A stretch of DNA of 64,000 bases from contig NZ_CP031320.1 of NCBI RefSeq assembly GCF_003355155.1, forward strand, positions 2,342,369-2,406,368. Reading direction: 5' to 3'. This stretch comes from Streptomyces armeniacus (lineage in GTDB: Bacteria > Actinomycetota > Actinomycetes > Streptomycetales > Streptomycetaceae). The position numbers and the translations under genes were made by a program. The first letter of the stretch is position 1. Every line of letters starts with the position of its first letter. Below the pieces are notes generated by a model. That model worked only from the letters and a program-made list of their open reading frames with translations. It was not told where the DNA came from and did not search any database. Shown here piece by piece: positions 48,836 through 56,901 of the stretch.

Positions 48836-49173
48836 CCAGCGCAGCCGGTTTCGTACGCGTCGCCAAGCTGGGCGAGCTGGAGGAGGACACCCCGAAGCGG
48901 GTGGAGATCGACAGCACCCCGGTGTCCCTCGTACGCACCGAGGGCGAGGTGTTCGCCATCTACGACATCTGCTCGCACGCCCACGTCTCCCTCTCCGAGG
49001 GCGAGGTGGACAACTGCCAGATCGAGTGCTGGCTGCACGGCTCCAGCTTCGACCTGCGTTCGGGCAAGCCCTCGGGCCTGCCCGCGACCCGCCCCGTGCC
49101 CGTATATCCCGTAATGATCGAAGGAGACGGCCCTGACGCGGCTGTGCTCGTCTCCGTCAACCAGGAGTCCTGA
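48832..49173 (+). CDS. Rieske-type ferredoxin in the suf operon
   Basis: The 113-aa non-heme-oxygenase-type ferredoxin binds a [2Fe-2S] cluster by C47 and H49 (CSHAH) and C66 and H69 (CWLHG). No transmembrane segment is present. In actinobacterial suf operons this gene sits between sufD and sufC and is thought to supply electrons for cluster assembly. It overlaps sufD by 4 bases and ends 7 bp before sufC. Confidence 0.95.
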   Translation: MTSAAGFVRVAKLGELEEDTPKRVEIDSTPVSLVRTEGEVFAIYDICSHAHVSLSEGEVDNCQIECWLHGSSFDLRSGKPSGLPATRPVPVYPVMIEGDGPDAAVLVSVNQES

Positions 49174-49180
49174 GTTCCCC

Positions 49181-49945
49181 ATGGCAACGCTTGAGATCAA
49201 TGACCTGCACGTGTCCGTCGAGACCGAGAGCGGTCCGAGCGAGATCCTGCGCGGCGTCGACCTGACCGTGAAGCAGGGCGAGACGCACGCGATCATGGGT
49301 CCGAACGGCTCCGGCAAGTCCACGCTGGCGTACTCGCTGGCCGGACACCCCAAGTACACCGTCACCGGCGGCTCGGTGCGGCTCGACGGCGAGGACGTCC
49401 TCGAGATGTCCGTCGACGAGCGCGCCCGCGCCGGCGTCTTCCTCGCCATGCAGTACCCGGTGGAGGTCCCCGGCGTCTCCGTCTCCAACTTCCTGCGCAC
49501 CGCCGCCACCGCCATCCGCGGCGAGGCACCGAAGCTGCGTACGTGGGTCAAGGAGGTCAAGGAGGCCATGGAGCGCCTCAAGATCGACCCGGCGTTCGCC
49601 GAGCGGAACGTGAACGAGGGCTTCTCCGGCGGTGAGAAGAAGCGCCACGAGATCCTCCAGCTGGAGCTGCTCCGGCCGCGTATCGCGATCCTCGACGAGA
49701 CGGACTCGGGCCTGGACGTGGACGCGCTCCGCGTCGTCTCGGAGGGCGTCAACCGCGTCCGCGAGAGCGGCGAGGTCGGCACCATGCTGATCACCCACTA
49801 CACGCGCATCCTGCGCTACATCACGCCCGACCACGTCCACGTGTTCGCCCACGGCCGGATCGCCGAGTCCGGCGGCCCGGAGCTCGCGGACAAGCTGGAG
49901 TCGGAGGGCTACGAGTCGTACGTGAAGGGGGGCGCACCCGCGTGA
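49181..49945 (+). CDS. sufC: Fe-S cluster assembly ATPase SufC
   Basis: The 254-aa ABC-type ATPase drives conformational change of the SufB/SufD scaffold. Walker A is GPNGSGKST, the signature is GFSGGEKKRHEILQLELL and Walker B is AILDETDSGLD, where Asp-Glu-Thr replaces the usual DEP, as in all SufC. It is soluble. sufS begins inside its stop codon (GTGA). Confidence 0.97.
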   Translation: MATLEINDLHVSVETESGPSEILRGVDLTVKQGETHAIMGPNGSGKSTLAYSLAGHPKYTVTGGSVRLDGEDVLEMSVDERARAGVFLAMQYPVEVPGVSVSNFLRTAATAIRGEAPKLRTWVKEVKEAMERLKIDPAFAERNVNEGFSGGEKKRHEILQLELLRPRIAILDETDSGLDVDALRVVSEGVNRVRESGEVGTMLITHYTRILRYITPDHVHVFAHGRIAESGGPELADKLESEGYESYVKGGAPA

Positions 49946-51210
49946 CAACATCCGGTCGCGGACTTCACGGCCTGCTCGACACCGAAGCGATCCGCAAGGA
50001 CTTCCCGATCCTGGACCGCACGGTCCACGACGGCGACAAGCTGGTGTACCTGGACAACGCCGCGACCTCGCAGAAGCCGCGCCAGGTCCTCAACGCCCTG
50101 AACGGCTACTACGAGCGGCACAACGCCAACGTGCACCGCGGCGTCCACGTGCTGGCCGAGGAGGCCACGGCGCTGTACGAGGGCGCGCGCGACAAGGTCG
50201 CCGCGTTCATCAACGCGCCGAGCCGCGACGAGGTGGTGTTCACCAAGAACGCCTCGGAGTCGCTCAACCTGGTCGCCAACATGCTGGGCTGGGCGGACGA
50301 GCCGTACCGCGTCGAGCACGACACCGAGATCGTCATCACGGAGATGGAGCACCACTCCAACATCGTGCCGTGGCAGCTGCTCGCGCAGCGCACGGGCGCG
50401 AAGCTGAAGTGGTTCGGGCTGACCGACGAGGGCCGGCTCGACCTCTCCAACATCGACGAGATCATCACCGAGAAGACCAAGGTCGTCTCGTTCGTGCAGG
50501 TCTCCAACATCCTGGGCACCGTCAACCCGGTCGAGGCGATCGTGCGCCGCGCCCAGGACGTCGGCGCCCTGGTGGTCATCGACGCCTCGCAGGCGGCGCC
50601 GCACATGGTGCTGGACGTGCAGGCGCTGCAGGCCGACTTCGTGGCGTTCACGGGGCACAAGATGTGCGGTCCGACCGGCATCGGCGTGCTCTGGGGCCGC
50701 AAGGGGCTGCTGGACGACCTGCCGCCGTTCCTGGGCGGCGGCGAGATGATCGAGACGGTGTCGATGCACTCGTCGACGTACGCCCCCGCGCCGCACAAGT
50801 TCGAGGCGGGCACGCCGCCGATCGCGCAGGCCGTCGGGCTGGGCGCGGCGGTGGACTATCTCTCGGCGATCGGCATGGACCGTATCCAGGCCCATGAGCA
50901 CGCGCTCACCGAGTACGCGGTCGCCAAGCTGCGTGACGTGCCGGACCTGCGGATCATCGGGCCCGTCACGGGCGACGAGCGGGGCGCCACGATCTCGTTC
51001 ACGCTCGGTGACATCCACCCGCACGACGTGGGCCAGGTGCTCGACGAGCAGGGGATCGCGGTCCGGGTGGGTCATCACTGCGCACGGCCGGTGTGCCTGC
51101 GGTACGGAATTCCTGCGACCACGCGAGCGTCGTTCTATCTGTACTCCTCGCCGGCCGAGGTGGATGCCTTGGTGGACGGCCTGGAGCAGGTACGGAATTT
51201 CTTCGGATAG
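49942..51210 (+). CDS. sufS: Cysteine desulfurase SufS (group II)
   Basis: The 422-aa PLP enzyme removes sulfur from cysteine and hands it to SufU. The PLP lysine is in FTGHKMCGPTGIGVLWG and the catalytic Cys in VGHHCARPVCLRYG near the C-terminus. N-terminal LVYLDNAATSQKP is typical. It starts with GTG and overlaps sufC by 4 bases. About 50 bp separate it from sufU. Confidence 0.97.
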   Translation: MTTSGRGLHGLLDTEAIRKDFPILDRTVHDGDKLVYLDNAATSQKPRQVLNALNGYYERHNANVHRGVHVLAEEATALYEGARDKVAAFINAPSRDEVVFTKNASESLNLVANMLGWADEPYRVEHDTEIVITEMEHHSNIVPWQLLAQRTGAKLKWFGLTDEGRLDLSNIDEIITEKTKVVSFVQVSNILGTVNPVEAIVRRAQDVGALVVIDASQAAPHMVLDVQALQADFVAFTGHKMCGPTGIGVLWGRKGLLDDLPPFLGGGEMIETVSMHSSTYAPAPHKFEAGTPPIAQAVGLGAAVDYLSAIGMDRIQAHEHALTEYAVAKLRDVPDLRIIGPVTGDERGATISFTLGDIHPHDVGQVLDEQGIAVRVGHHCARPVCLRYGIPATTRASFYLYSSPAEVDALVDGLEQVRNFFG

Positions 51211-51259
51211 GCGACTGGCGACAAGCCCGCGCAAGCTGAGGGCAGGGACGGACGGACTC

Positions 51260-51727
51260 GTGAAGCTCGACTCCATGTACCAGGAAGTGATCCTGGACCA
51301 TTACAAGCACCCGCACGGGCGCGGGCTGCGCGACGGCGACGCCGAGGTGCACCACGTGAACCCGACGTGCGGTGACGAGATCACCCTGCGTGTGCGGTAC
51401 GAGGGCGAGACGGTCGCGGACGTGTCGTACGAGGGGCAGGGCTGCTCGATCAGCCAGGCGAGTGCCTCCGTACTCAACGAGCTCCTGGTCGGCAGGGAGC
51501 TGGACGAGGCACGGAAGATCCAGGACACCTTCCTCGAGCTGATGCAGTCCAAGGGTCAGCTGGAGCCGGACGACGCCATGGAGGAGGTGCTGGAGGACGC
51601 GGTCGCGTTCGCCGGCGTCTCGAAGTACCCGGCGCGGGTGAAGTGTGCTCTGCTGAGTTGGATGGCATGGAAGGACGCCACCGCCCAGGCACTGGGCGAG
51701 GGCGCTGCGAAGGAGAGGACCGCATGA
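51260..51727 (+). CDS. sufU: SufU sulfur-transfer protein
   Basis: The 155-aa zinc-dependent sulfurtransferase accepts persulfide from SufS. Zinc ligands are C37 and D39 (NPTCGDE), C62 (GQGCSIS) and C129 (RVKCALL), matching the Bacillus SufU set. The ~20-residue insertion between the second and third Cys that separates SufU from IscU is present (VGRELDEARKIQDTFLELMQS). GTG 51260 is chosen. It overlaps the next gene by 4 bases. Confidence 0.95.
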   Translation: MKLDSMYQEVILDHYKHPHGRGLRDGDAEVHHVNPTCGDEITLRVRYEGETVADVSYEGQGCSISQASASVLNELLVGRELDEARKIQDTFLELMQSKGQLEPDDAMEEVLEDAVAFAGVSKYPARVKCALLSWMAWKDATAQALGEGAAKERTA

Positions 51728-52053
51728 GCGAGACCACCACCAAGCCCGCGAGCGAGGAAGAGGTCCGCGAGGCGCTGTACGACGTGGTCGACCCCGAGCT
51801 GGGGATCGACGTCGTCAACCTCGGTCTGATCTACGGCGTGCACATCGACGAAGCCAACGTCGCCACGCTGGACATGACACTGACCTCCGCGGCCTGTCCG
51901 CTGACCGACGTCATCGAGGACCAGGCACGGGCCGCGACCGAGGGCATCGTGAACGACCTGAAGATCAACTGGGTCTGGATGCCGCCGTGGGGCCCCGACA
52001 AGATCACCGATGACGGGCGCGAGCAGCTGCGCGCGCTCGGCTTCAACGTCTGA
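51724..52053 (+). CDS. sufT: SufT-type metal–sulfur cluster assembly factor (DUF59)
   Basis: The 109-aa MIP18/PaaD-like DUF59 domain protein aids Fe-S maturation. Signatures are ALYDVVDPELGIDVVNLGLIYG and the conserved Cys in MTLTSAACPLTDVIEDQ, then VWMPPWGPDKIT. It is the last gene of the suf operon, coupled to sufU by ATGA overlap and followed by a strong terminator. Confidence 0.93.
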   Translation: MSETTTKPASEEEVREALYDVVDPELGIDVVNLGLIYGVHIDEANVATLDMTLTSAACPLTDVIEDQARAATEGIVNDLKINWVWMPPWGPDKITDDGREQLRALGFNV

Positions 52054-52110
52054 GCCTGTTTCCAACGGCGTTTGTTCGCAACGGCGCTGTTCCTACGGCG
52101 CTTGCTCCAA

Positions 52111-52152
52111 CGGCGATGCCCGCCGGGCCGGTTGGTCCGGCGGGCATCGCCG
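52111..52152 (+). terminator. suf operon terminator with upstream direct repeats
   Basis: A perfect 16-bp stem (CGGCGATGCCCGCCGG / CCGGCGGGCATCGCCG, 10-nt loop). Four (A/T)ACGGCG motifs at 52064, 52080, 52094 and 52109 separate T-rich phrases before it. Confidence 0.85.
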
Positions 52153-52208
52153 TCTGCCCGGCCCCGGCCCGGTAGGGTCCCCGTATCGGGTGACTGAGGA
52201 GGACCGCT

Positions 52209-53012
52209 GTGGCCGGACGGGAGAACCCCGCGGGCGAGATAGACACGAGCAAGCCGCACTCGGCTCGCATGTACGACTACTACCTCGGTGGCAAGACCCA
52301 CTACGAGATCGACGCGACCTCCGCCGAGCAGGTGCTGACCGTGTGGCCCGGCGTACGGGCGTGGGCGCGCGCGAACCGGTCGTTCATGCACCGTACGACC
52401 CGCTGGCTGGCGGCCGAGGCGGGCATCCGGCAGTTCCTGGACATCGGCACCGGCATCCCCACCGAGCCGAACCTGCACCAGATCGCGCAGGAGGCCGTCC
52501 CGGAGGCCCGGGTGGTGTACGTCGACAACGACCCGATCGTCCTCAACTACGCGGGCGCCCTGCTCACCGGCACCCCCGAGGGCCGCACCACGTATCTGCA
52601 CGGGGACGTGACCGATCCCCGCACCATCCTCGACGCCCCGCAGCTGCGGCACACCCTCGACCTCGGCGAGCCCGTCGCGCTCTCGCTCAACGCGCTGCTG
52701 CACTTCGTACCGGACGACCGGCGCCCGTACGAGCTGGTCGCCCGGCTGATGGCCGACCTGCCGCGGGGAAGCTACCTCGCGCTGACCCACGGCATGCCGG
52801 AGAGCAACCCCGAGACCCGGGACGCGGTCACCCGCCTCTACCGCAGCAGCGGCATCTACGTGACGGGCCGGAACCGCGAGCAGATCACGGCCTTCTTCGA
52901 CGGTCTGGAGCTGGTGGAGCCCGGCGTGGTCCGCGCCGACCGCTGGCGGCCGGAGCGGGAGCCCGAACTGGAGACGCTCGCACTCGCGGGCGGGGTGGCC
53001 CGCAAGGGGTGA
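52209..53012 (+). CDS. DUF574 SAM-dependent methyltransferase-like protein
   Basis: The 267-aa protein of the DUF574 family is greatly expanded in Streptomyces. It starts with the hallmark HSARMYDYYLGGKTHYEIDATSAEQ. The Rossmann SAM motif is QFLDIGTGIPTEPNLHQIAQ, and VVYVDNDPIVLNYA positions the ribose-binding Asp. Substrates of the family are unknown. GAGGAGG precedes the GTG start. A TAGGGT hexamer near 52173-52178 is a likely -10, giving a leader of ~30 nt. Confidence 0.9.
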   Translation: MAGRENPAGEIDTSKPHSARMYDYYLGGKTHYEIDATSAEQVLTVWPGVRAWARANRSFMHRTTRWLAAEAGIRQFLDIGTGIPTEPNLHQIAQEAVPEARVVYVDNDPIVLNYAGALLTGTPEGRTTYLHGDVTDPRTILDAPQLRHTLDLGEPVALSLNALLHFVPDDRRPYELVARLMADLPRGSYLALTHGMPESNPETRDAVTRLYRSSGIYVTGRNREQITAFFDGLELVEPGVVRADRWRPEREPELETLALAGGVARKG

Positions 53013-53097
53013 CGGCTTCGCCGCCCGTACGGGCCTCGCTGCCCTTAGGGGCTGCGCCGTTCGTACCCGCCCCACCGCCCGTACGCGCCTTGGCTGT

Positions 53098-53529
53098 TCA
53101 GCCGGTCCGCCGTCCCGCCGGCGGTTCGGCCGGTGCCGTGGCGCGGCGGGTGCGGGCCACGGCACGTGCGCCGAGGGCGGTGGCGGCCAGCCCCGTGGCG
53201 AGGGCGACGAAGGCGCCGCCCAGCCCGTTGCCGGTGCCGAGACCGCCGTCGGACGCGGCCGCGACCAGCCCGCCGAAGGCCACGGCGGCGAGCCCCGCCG
53301 CCAGGGCCGCGACGGCTCCGCCCCGCCCGCCGCCCGTACCGAACCGCCCGGCGGGCCGGGCCAGCGCCAGCCAGCCGACGACCACACCGGCCAGCCCCAG
53401 CAGGGCGGCGGCGGAGGCCACGGGCCGCCCGTAGGTCGAGGTGTCGAAACCGGCGGCGGTCACCGGTGCGGCCAGCACCAGCCCGCTCGGCACCAGCCCG
53501 CTCGACATCAGGGCTCCTGGTGAGCTCAT
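53098..53529 (-). CDS. DUF6223-type small membrane protein
   Basis: The 143-aa protein is very Ala/Gly-rich, with 3-4 predicted transmembrane helices (VASAAALLGLAGVVVGWLAL; GAVAALAAGLAAVAFGGLVA; FVALATGLAATALGARAVA) and charged linkers containing RFGTGGGRGG and GTGNGLGG. These alternating helix/GTGxG repeats match what I recall of DUF6223. AGGAGGAG 9 nt before ATG 53529 decides the start. It is convergent with the methyltransferase. Function unknown. Confidence 0.75.
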   Translation of the reverse strand: MSSPGALMSSGLVPSGLVLAAPVTAAGFDTSTYGRPVASAAALLGLAGVVVGWLALARPAGRFGTGGGRGGAVAALAAGLAAVAFGGLVAAASDGGLGTGNGLGGAFVALATGLAATALGARAVARTRRATAPAEPPAGRRTG

Positions 53530-53744
53530 GTCCCTCTCCTCCTGCGTCACTTGTCGTGCTGTACGGGTGTGGCCCGAGCATGTCCGCCGGGCGCACCGCC
53601 GGTCGTCCTGCGGACGGACGCACTTCGCGCTGCCGCCGGCGGCGCACCCGGCTGCCGCGTACGGTGCAGCCGGTACGGGCCTACCGCGTGCGCGGTAGTC
53701 GTCCCCTCGTCCGTGAGCGGGACTCCCGCGCGGCGCCGCCGGGC

Positions 53745-53750
53745 TAGGGT
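53745..53750 (+). promoter_or_regulatory. -10 element of a leaderless promoter (histidine kinase)
   Basis: TAGGGT ends 6 nt before the ATG at 53757. There is no Shine-Dalgarno and no clear -35. Confidence 0.45.
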
Positions 53751-53756
53751 GCGCGC

Positions 53757-54950
53757 ATGAGGGCAGGGGGGTCCGGCCTGCCGGCCGGTGTCAGGGACTG
53801 GGCGATCGCCGCCTGCGTGGCGGCGACGCTGCTGCTCGCGGGGGTGTCCGGGGACCACCCCGGCGGGAAACCCGCGCCCCTCGGCTACGTGCTGCTCGCC
53901 GCGGGCGGTCTGGCGCTCGCCGCGCGCTCCCGGGCGCCCGTACCCGTCCTGGCCGCCACCGGGCTGTGCGCGGTGGGCCACCAGGCGGCCGGGTTCGACG
54001 TACCGGCCGTCGCGTACCTCTTCGCCGTCTACGCCGCCGTACGGGCCGGGCACCGCACCCTCACCGTGGTGGCGTCCGTGGCCATGCTGGCCGCGCTCCC
54101 GCTCGCGGCCCTGGCCTCGCTGCACGACACGGGTGAGGCCTTCCAGCAGGCCCGCGGCGCCCTGGAGTTGGCCTGGCTGGTCGCCGCCGGAGCCGCGGGC
54201 GAGGCGCTTCGGCAGGCCGAACAGCGGGCCGACGAGGCCGAACGCACCCGCGAGGAGACCGCGCGGCACCGCGCCGACGAGGAGCGGCTGCACATCGCGC
54301 GGGAGCTGCACGACTCGCTCATCCACCAGATCTCGGTCATCAAGGTGCAGGCCGAGGTCGCCGTACGTGTCGCCCGCAAGCGCGGCGAACCGGTGCCGGA
54401 GCCGCTGCTGGCCATCCAGGCCGCCGGCCGCGAGGCGACACGGGAACTGCGCGCGACGCTGGAGGCGCTGCGCGACGACGGTACGGCCCCGCCGCGCGGC
54501 CTGGCCCACGTGGAGGAACTGGTCGAGCGGACCCGTACGACCGGGCTGGACGTGACGCTCACGGTCGAGGGGCGGTCGCCCGGCGCACCGGCCGTGCCGG
54601 CCGTTCCGGCCGCGGTGGATCGTACCGTCTACCGGATCGTGCAGGAGTCGCTCACCAACGTCGCCCGGCACGCCGCCGCGACCACGGTCTCCGTGCGCGT
54701 CGAGCACCGTCCGGACGCCCTCGTCGTACGCGTCGACGACAACGGCACGGCCACGTCTTCCGCTCCTTCGGGGGGCGGGCCCGGGGCCGGGCCCGGCGTG
54801 GTGCCCGGGGTCGGGCTGCTCGGGATGCGCGAACGCGTCACCGCCCTCGGGGGCCGTCTGCGCGCGGCACCGCGCGAAGGGGGTGGCTTCCGCGTGGAAG
54901 CCGAACTCCCCGTCGCCGAGGCCGAACTCCCCCTGGACCGCACGCCGTGA
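53757..54950 (+). CDS. NarL-type sensor histidine kinase
   Basis: The 397-aa kinase has four or more N-terminal transmembrane helices (residues ~15-120), then a HisKA_3 dimerisation domain with phospho-acceptor H185 in IARELHDSLIHQISVI and a HATPase domain (VQESLTNVARHA; VVRVDDNGTA; VGLLGMRERVTALGGRL). There is no extracytoplasmic sensor loop of size, so it may sense the membrane or an intracellular signal. It overlaps the response regulator by GTGA and forms a cognate pair. Confidence 0.93.
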   Translation: MRAGGSGLPAGVRDWAIAACVAATLLLAGVSGDHPGGKPAPLGYVLLAAGGLALAARSRAPVPVLAATGLCAVGHQAAGFDVPAVAYLFAVYAAVRAGHRTLTVVASVAMLAALPLAALASLHDTGEAFQQARGALELAWLVAAGAAGEALRQAEQRADEAERTREETARHRADEERLHIARELHDSLIHQISVIKVQAEVAVRVARKRGEPVPEPLLAIQAAGREATRELRATLEALRDDGTAPPRGLAHVEELVERTRTTGLDVTLTVEGRSPGAPAVPAVPAAVDRTVYRIVQESLTNVARHAAATTVSVRVEHRPDALVVRVDDNGTATSSAPSGGGPGAGPGVVPGVGLLGMRERVTALGGRLRAAPREGGGFRVEAELPVAEAELPLDRTP

Positions 54951-55651
54951 TCCGCGTCCTGCTGGTCGACGACCAGCCGCTGCTGCGCAGCGGATTCCGC
55001 GCGCTCCTCGACCTGGAGGACGACATCGAGGTGGTGGGCGAGGCCGCCGACGGGGCGGAGGGCCTGGCGCTGGCCAGGGAGCACCTGCCGGACATCGCGC
55101 TCGTCGACATCCGGATGCCGGTGGTCGACGGCATCGAGACGACCCGGCGCATCGCCGCGGACCCGGACCTGGCCCGGGTGCACGTCGTGATCCTGACCAA
55201 CTACGGCTTCGACGAGTACGTCTTCCACGCCCTGCGCGCGGGCGCGGCCGGATTCCTCGTCAAGGACATCGTGCCGGAGGATCTGCTGCACGCCGTACGG
55301 GTCGCCGCGCGCGGGGACGCGCTGCTCGCGCCGTCGATCACGCGCAAGCTGATCAACCGGTACGTGGCGCAGCCGCCGCGCGCCGGTCCGGGCGGCGCGG
55401 GTGGTCCGGGCGGGGCGGAGGGCGTGGGCGCGGGCGCCGGGCTGGAAGGGCTGACCAACCGCGAACGGGAGGCCGTCGCGCTGGTCGCCCAGGGCCTGTC
55501 CAACGACGAGATCGCCACGCGGATGGTGATCAGCCCGCTGACGGCGAAGACGCACGTCAACCGCGCCATGACGAAGCTCCACGCACGGGACCGCGCCCAA
55601 CTGGTGGTCCTCGCCTACGAATCGGGCCTGGTGACCCCCGGCGACCCCTGA
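54947..55651 (+). CDS. NarL/LuxR-family response regulator
   Basis: The 234-aa regulator has a receiver domain with acidic pocket LLVDDQP, phospho-acceptor D54 (ALVDIRMP) and K in FLVKDIVP. A LuxR HTH lies at the C-terminus (LTNREREAVALVAQGLSNDEIATRM...KTHVNRAM). A Gly-rich linker (PGGAGGPGGAEGVGAGAG) joins them. Partner of the upstream kinase. Target unknown. Confidence 0.94.
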   Translation: MIRVLLVDDQPLLRSGFRALLDLEDDIEVVGEAADGAEGLALAREHLPDIALVDIRMPVVDGIETTRRIAADPDLARVHVVILTNYGFDEYVFHALRAGAAGFLVKDIVPEDLLHAVRVAARGDALLAPSITRKLINRYVAQPPRAGPGGAGGPGGAEGVGAGAGLEGLTNREREAVALVAQGLSNDEIATRMVISPLTAKTHVNRAMTKLHARDRAQLVVLAYESGLVTPGDP

Positions 55652-55666
55652 CCGGTGCCGAATCCA

Positions 55667-55692
55667 GCCCGTCCGGCGTTTGAGGACGGACC
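55667..55692. repeat. REP-like palindromic element, copy 2
   Basis: It contains CCGTCCGGCGTTTGAGGACG, the reverse complement of the core of the element at 27515-27539. The stem is CCGTCC/GGACGG with loop GGCGTTTGA. Confidence 0.7.
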
Positions 55693-55757
55693 GGTGCGGC
55701 CGCCTGCCCGCAGCGGGGCGCATCGCTGGGTGGCACACGGACCGCCGCGCGCTATGG

Positions 55758-55787
55758 ACGACCGTACACATCGTTGTGTACGGTCGT
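55758..55787 (+). promoter_or_regulatory. Operator (perfect 13-bp inverted repeat) at the SMR–TetR promoter
   Basis: ACGACCGTACACA–TCGT–TGTGTACGGTCGT, ending 4 bp before the SMR ATG. A -10 candidate TACGGT (55779-55784) and -35 TGGACG (55755-55760, 18-bp spacer) are covered by the dyad. This is a typical TetR-class operator for the regulator encoded just downstream. Confidence 0.75.
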
Positions 55788-55791
55788 ACGC

Positions 55792-56112
55792 ATGGTCTAT
55801 GTGATGCTCGGGAGCGCCATCCTCGCCGAGATACTCGGCACCACTTCCATGAAGTACAGCGAAGGCTTCACCCGTCTCTGGCCCTCGCTCGGCACGGCCG
55901 TCGGCTACATCGTGGCGTTCGTGCTCCTCGCGCAGACGCTCAAGACCATGTCCGTCGGCACGGCGTACGCGATCTGGTCCGGTGCCGGGACCGCGGCCGT
56001 CGCCGCCATCGGGATGGTCTTCATCGGCGAGGCGGTGACCGTTGCGAAGATACTCGGACTGCTGCTCGTGATCGCGGGCGTCGTCGTTCTCAACCTGGGA
56101 GGAGCCCACTGA
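55792..56112 (+). CDS. Small multidrug resistance (SMR) exporter
   Basis: The 106-aa protein has four transmembrane helices with the essential Glu14-type residue in ILAEILGTTSMKYSEGFTRLWP and the conserved AYAIWSGAG loop. SMR proteins dimerise and export cationic compounds, or guanidinium in the Gdx subgroup, by proton antiport. The TSMKYSEGFT/AYAIWSGAGT pattern is EmrE/QacC-like. It overlaps the downstream TetR gene (TGATG) and has its operator at the start codon. Confidence 0.92.
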   Translation: MVYVMLGSAILAEILGTTSMKYSEGFTRLWPSLGTAVGYIVAFVLLAQTLKTMSVGTAYAIWSGAGTAAVAAIGMVFIGEAVTVAKILGLLLVIAGVVVLNLGGAH

Positions 56113-56657
56113 TGGCACGCCGCTACGACCCGGAGCGCCGCCAGCGCCTCATCGATGCGGCGATCCGGGTGGTGGCCCGGCACGGCATCGCGGGAGTGAG
56201 CCACCGCCGGGTGGCCGCCGAGGCGGACGTGCCGCTGGGCTCTACCACGTACCACTTCGCCTCGCGCGACGATCTGCTGGTCGCCGCGCTCGGGCAGATC
56301 AGCGACGAGTGGCTGGCCGCGGTCGAACGGTGGGTGGACGGCGTCGACCCGGACGTGCCGTTCGCCGACGAGATCGCCCGGTTCGTCGTGGAGTCGCTGT
56401 CCGGGGACCGCACGCGTGCCCGGATCGAGTACGAGCTGTACCTCGCCGCGCTGCACCACCCCAGCGTCCGGCCCATCGCCGCCAAGTGCGTGGACGGTCT
56501 CACCGCCCAGCTGCGCCGCCGTACCGCCGATGACGCGCACGCACGCGCGCTGGCCGCGCTGCTGGACGGGCTGATGCTGCAACTCCTGCTGACCGACCGG
56601 CCGGTGGTCCGCTCGGAGGTCCGCGCGCTGCTGGACGGTTTCGCGGCGCCCGTGTGA
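56112..56657 (+). CDS. TetR-family regulator of the SMR exporter
   Basis: The 181-aa protein's HTH reads [47 protein letters not shown] (residues 10-56). The C-terminal ligand domain is short. It is cotranscribed with the exporter (stop/start overlap), so it presumably autoregulates through the 13-bp inverted repeat at 55758-55787 and releases it when the exported compound binds. Confidence 0.92.
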   Translation: MARRYDPERRQRLIDAAIRVVARHGIAGVSHRRVAAEADVPLGSTTYHFASRDDLLVAALGQISDEWLAAVERWVDGVDPDVPFADEIARFVVESLSGDRTRARIEYELYLAALHHPSVRPIAAKCVDGLTAQLRRRTADDAHARALAALLDGLMLQLLLTDRPVVRSEVRALLDGFAAPV

Positions 56658-56731
56658 CGGGTGCGGCAGAAATGACCAGCGGGCCGGGCGGTACCCGCGG
56701 TGCCCGTGTGAGCAGCGGTCCTCGTGTGACC

Positions 56732-56802
56732 GGCGCCCCCGCCTACGCCAGACACGGCGCCCCCGCCTACGGCAGACACGGCGCGCCGCCTACGGCACAC
56801 GC
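56732..56802. repeat. 24-bp tandem repeat upstream of dapD
   Basis: The unit (CCCCCGCCTACGGCAGACAC plus GGCG) occurs at 56732 and 56756, then as a third shortened copy from 56780. It lies about 100 bp upstream of the dapD promoter. Confidence 0.75.
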
Positions 56803-56888
56803 AGCGCGGTGCCCGACGGCACACCCGCCCGGCCCCGGCCGCCGTACCGGCCGGGAGGCCCGGTTCGCCACCGCCCGCGCCGTCCGGT

Positions 56889-56894
56889 TAGCGT
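56889..56894 (+). promoter_or_regulatory. -10 element of dapD promoter (leaderless candidate)
   Basis: TAGCGT ends 7 nt before the ATG. There is no Shine-Dalgarno, and the -35 is weak (TTCGCC, 56864-56869, 19-bp spacer). Confidence 0.4.
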
Positions 56895-56901
56895 GACGGC
56901 T

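Noticed and set aside
53551..53760. 69-codon frame between the DUF6223 gene and the kinase
   Set aside because: No ribosome site and shadow-like composition; it covers the kinase promoter.
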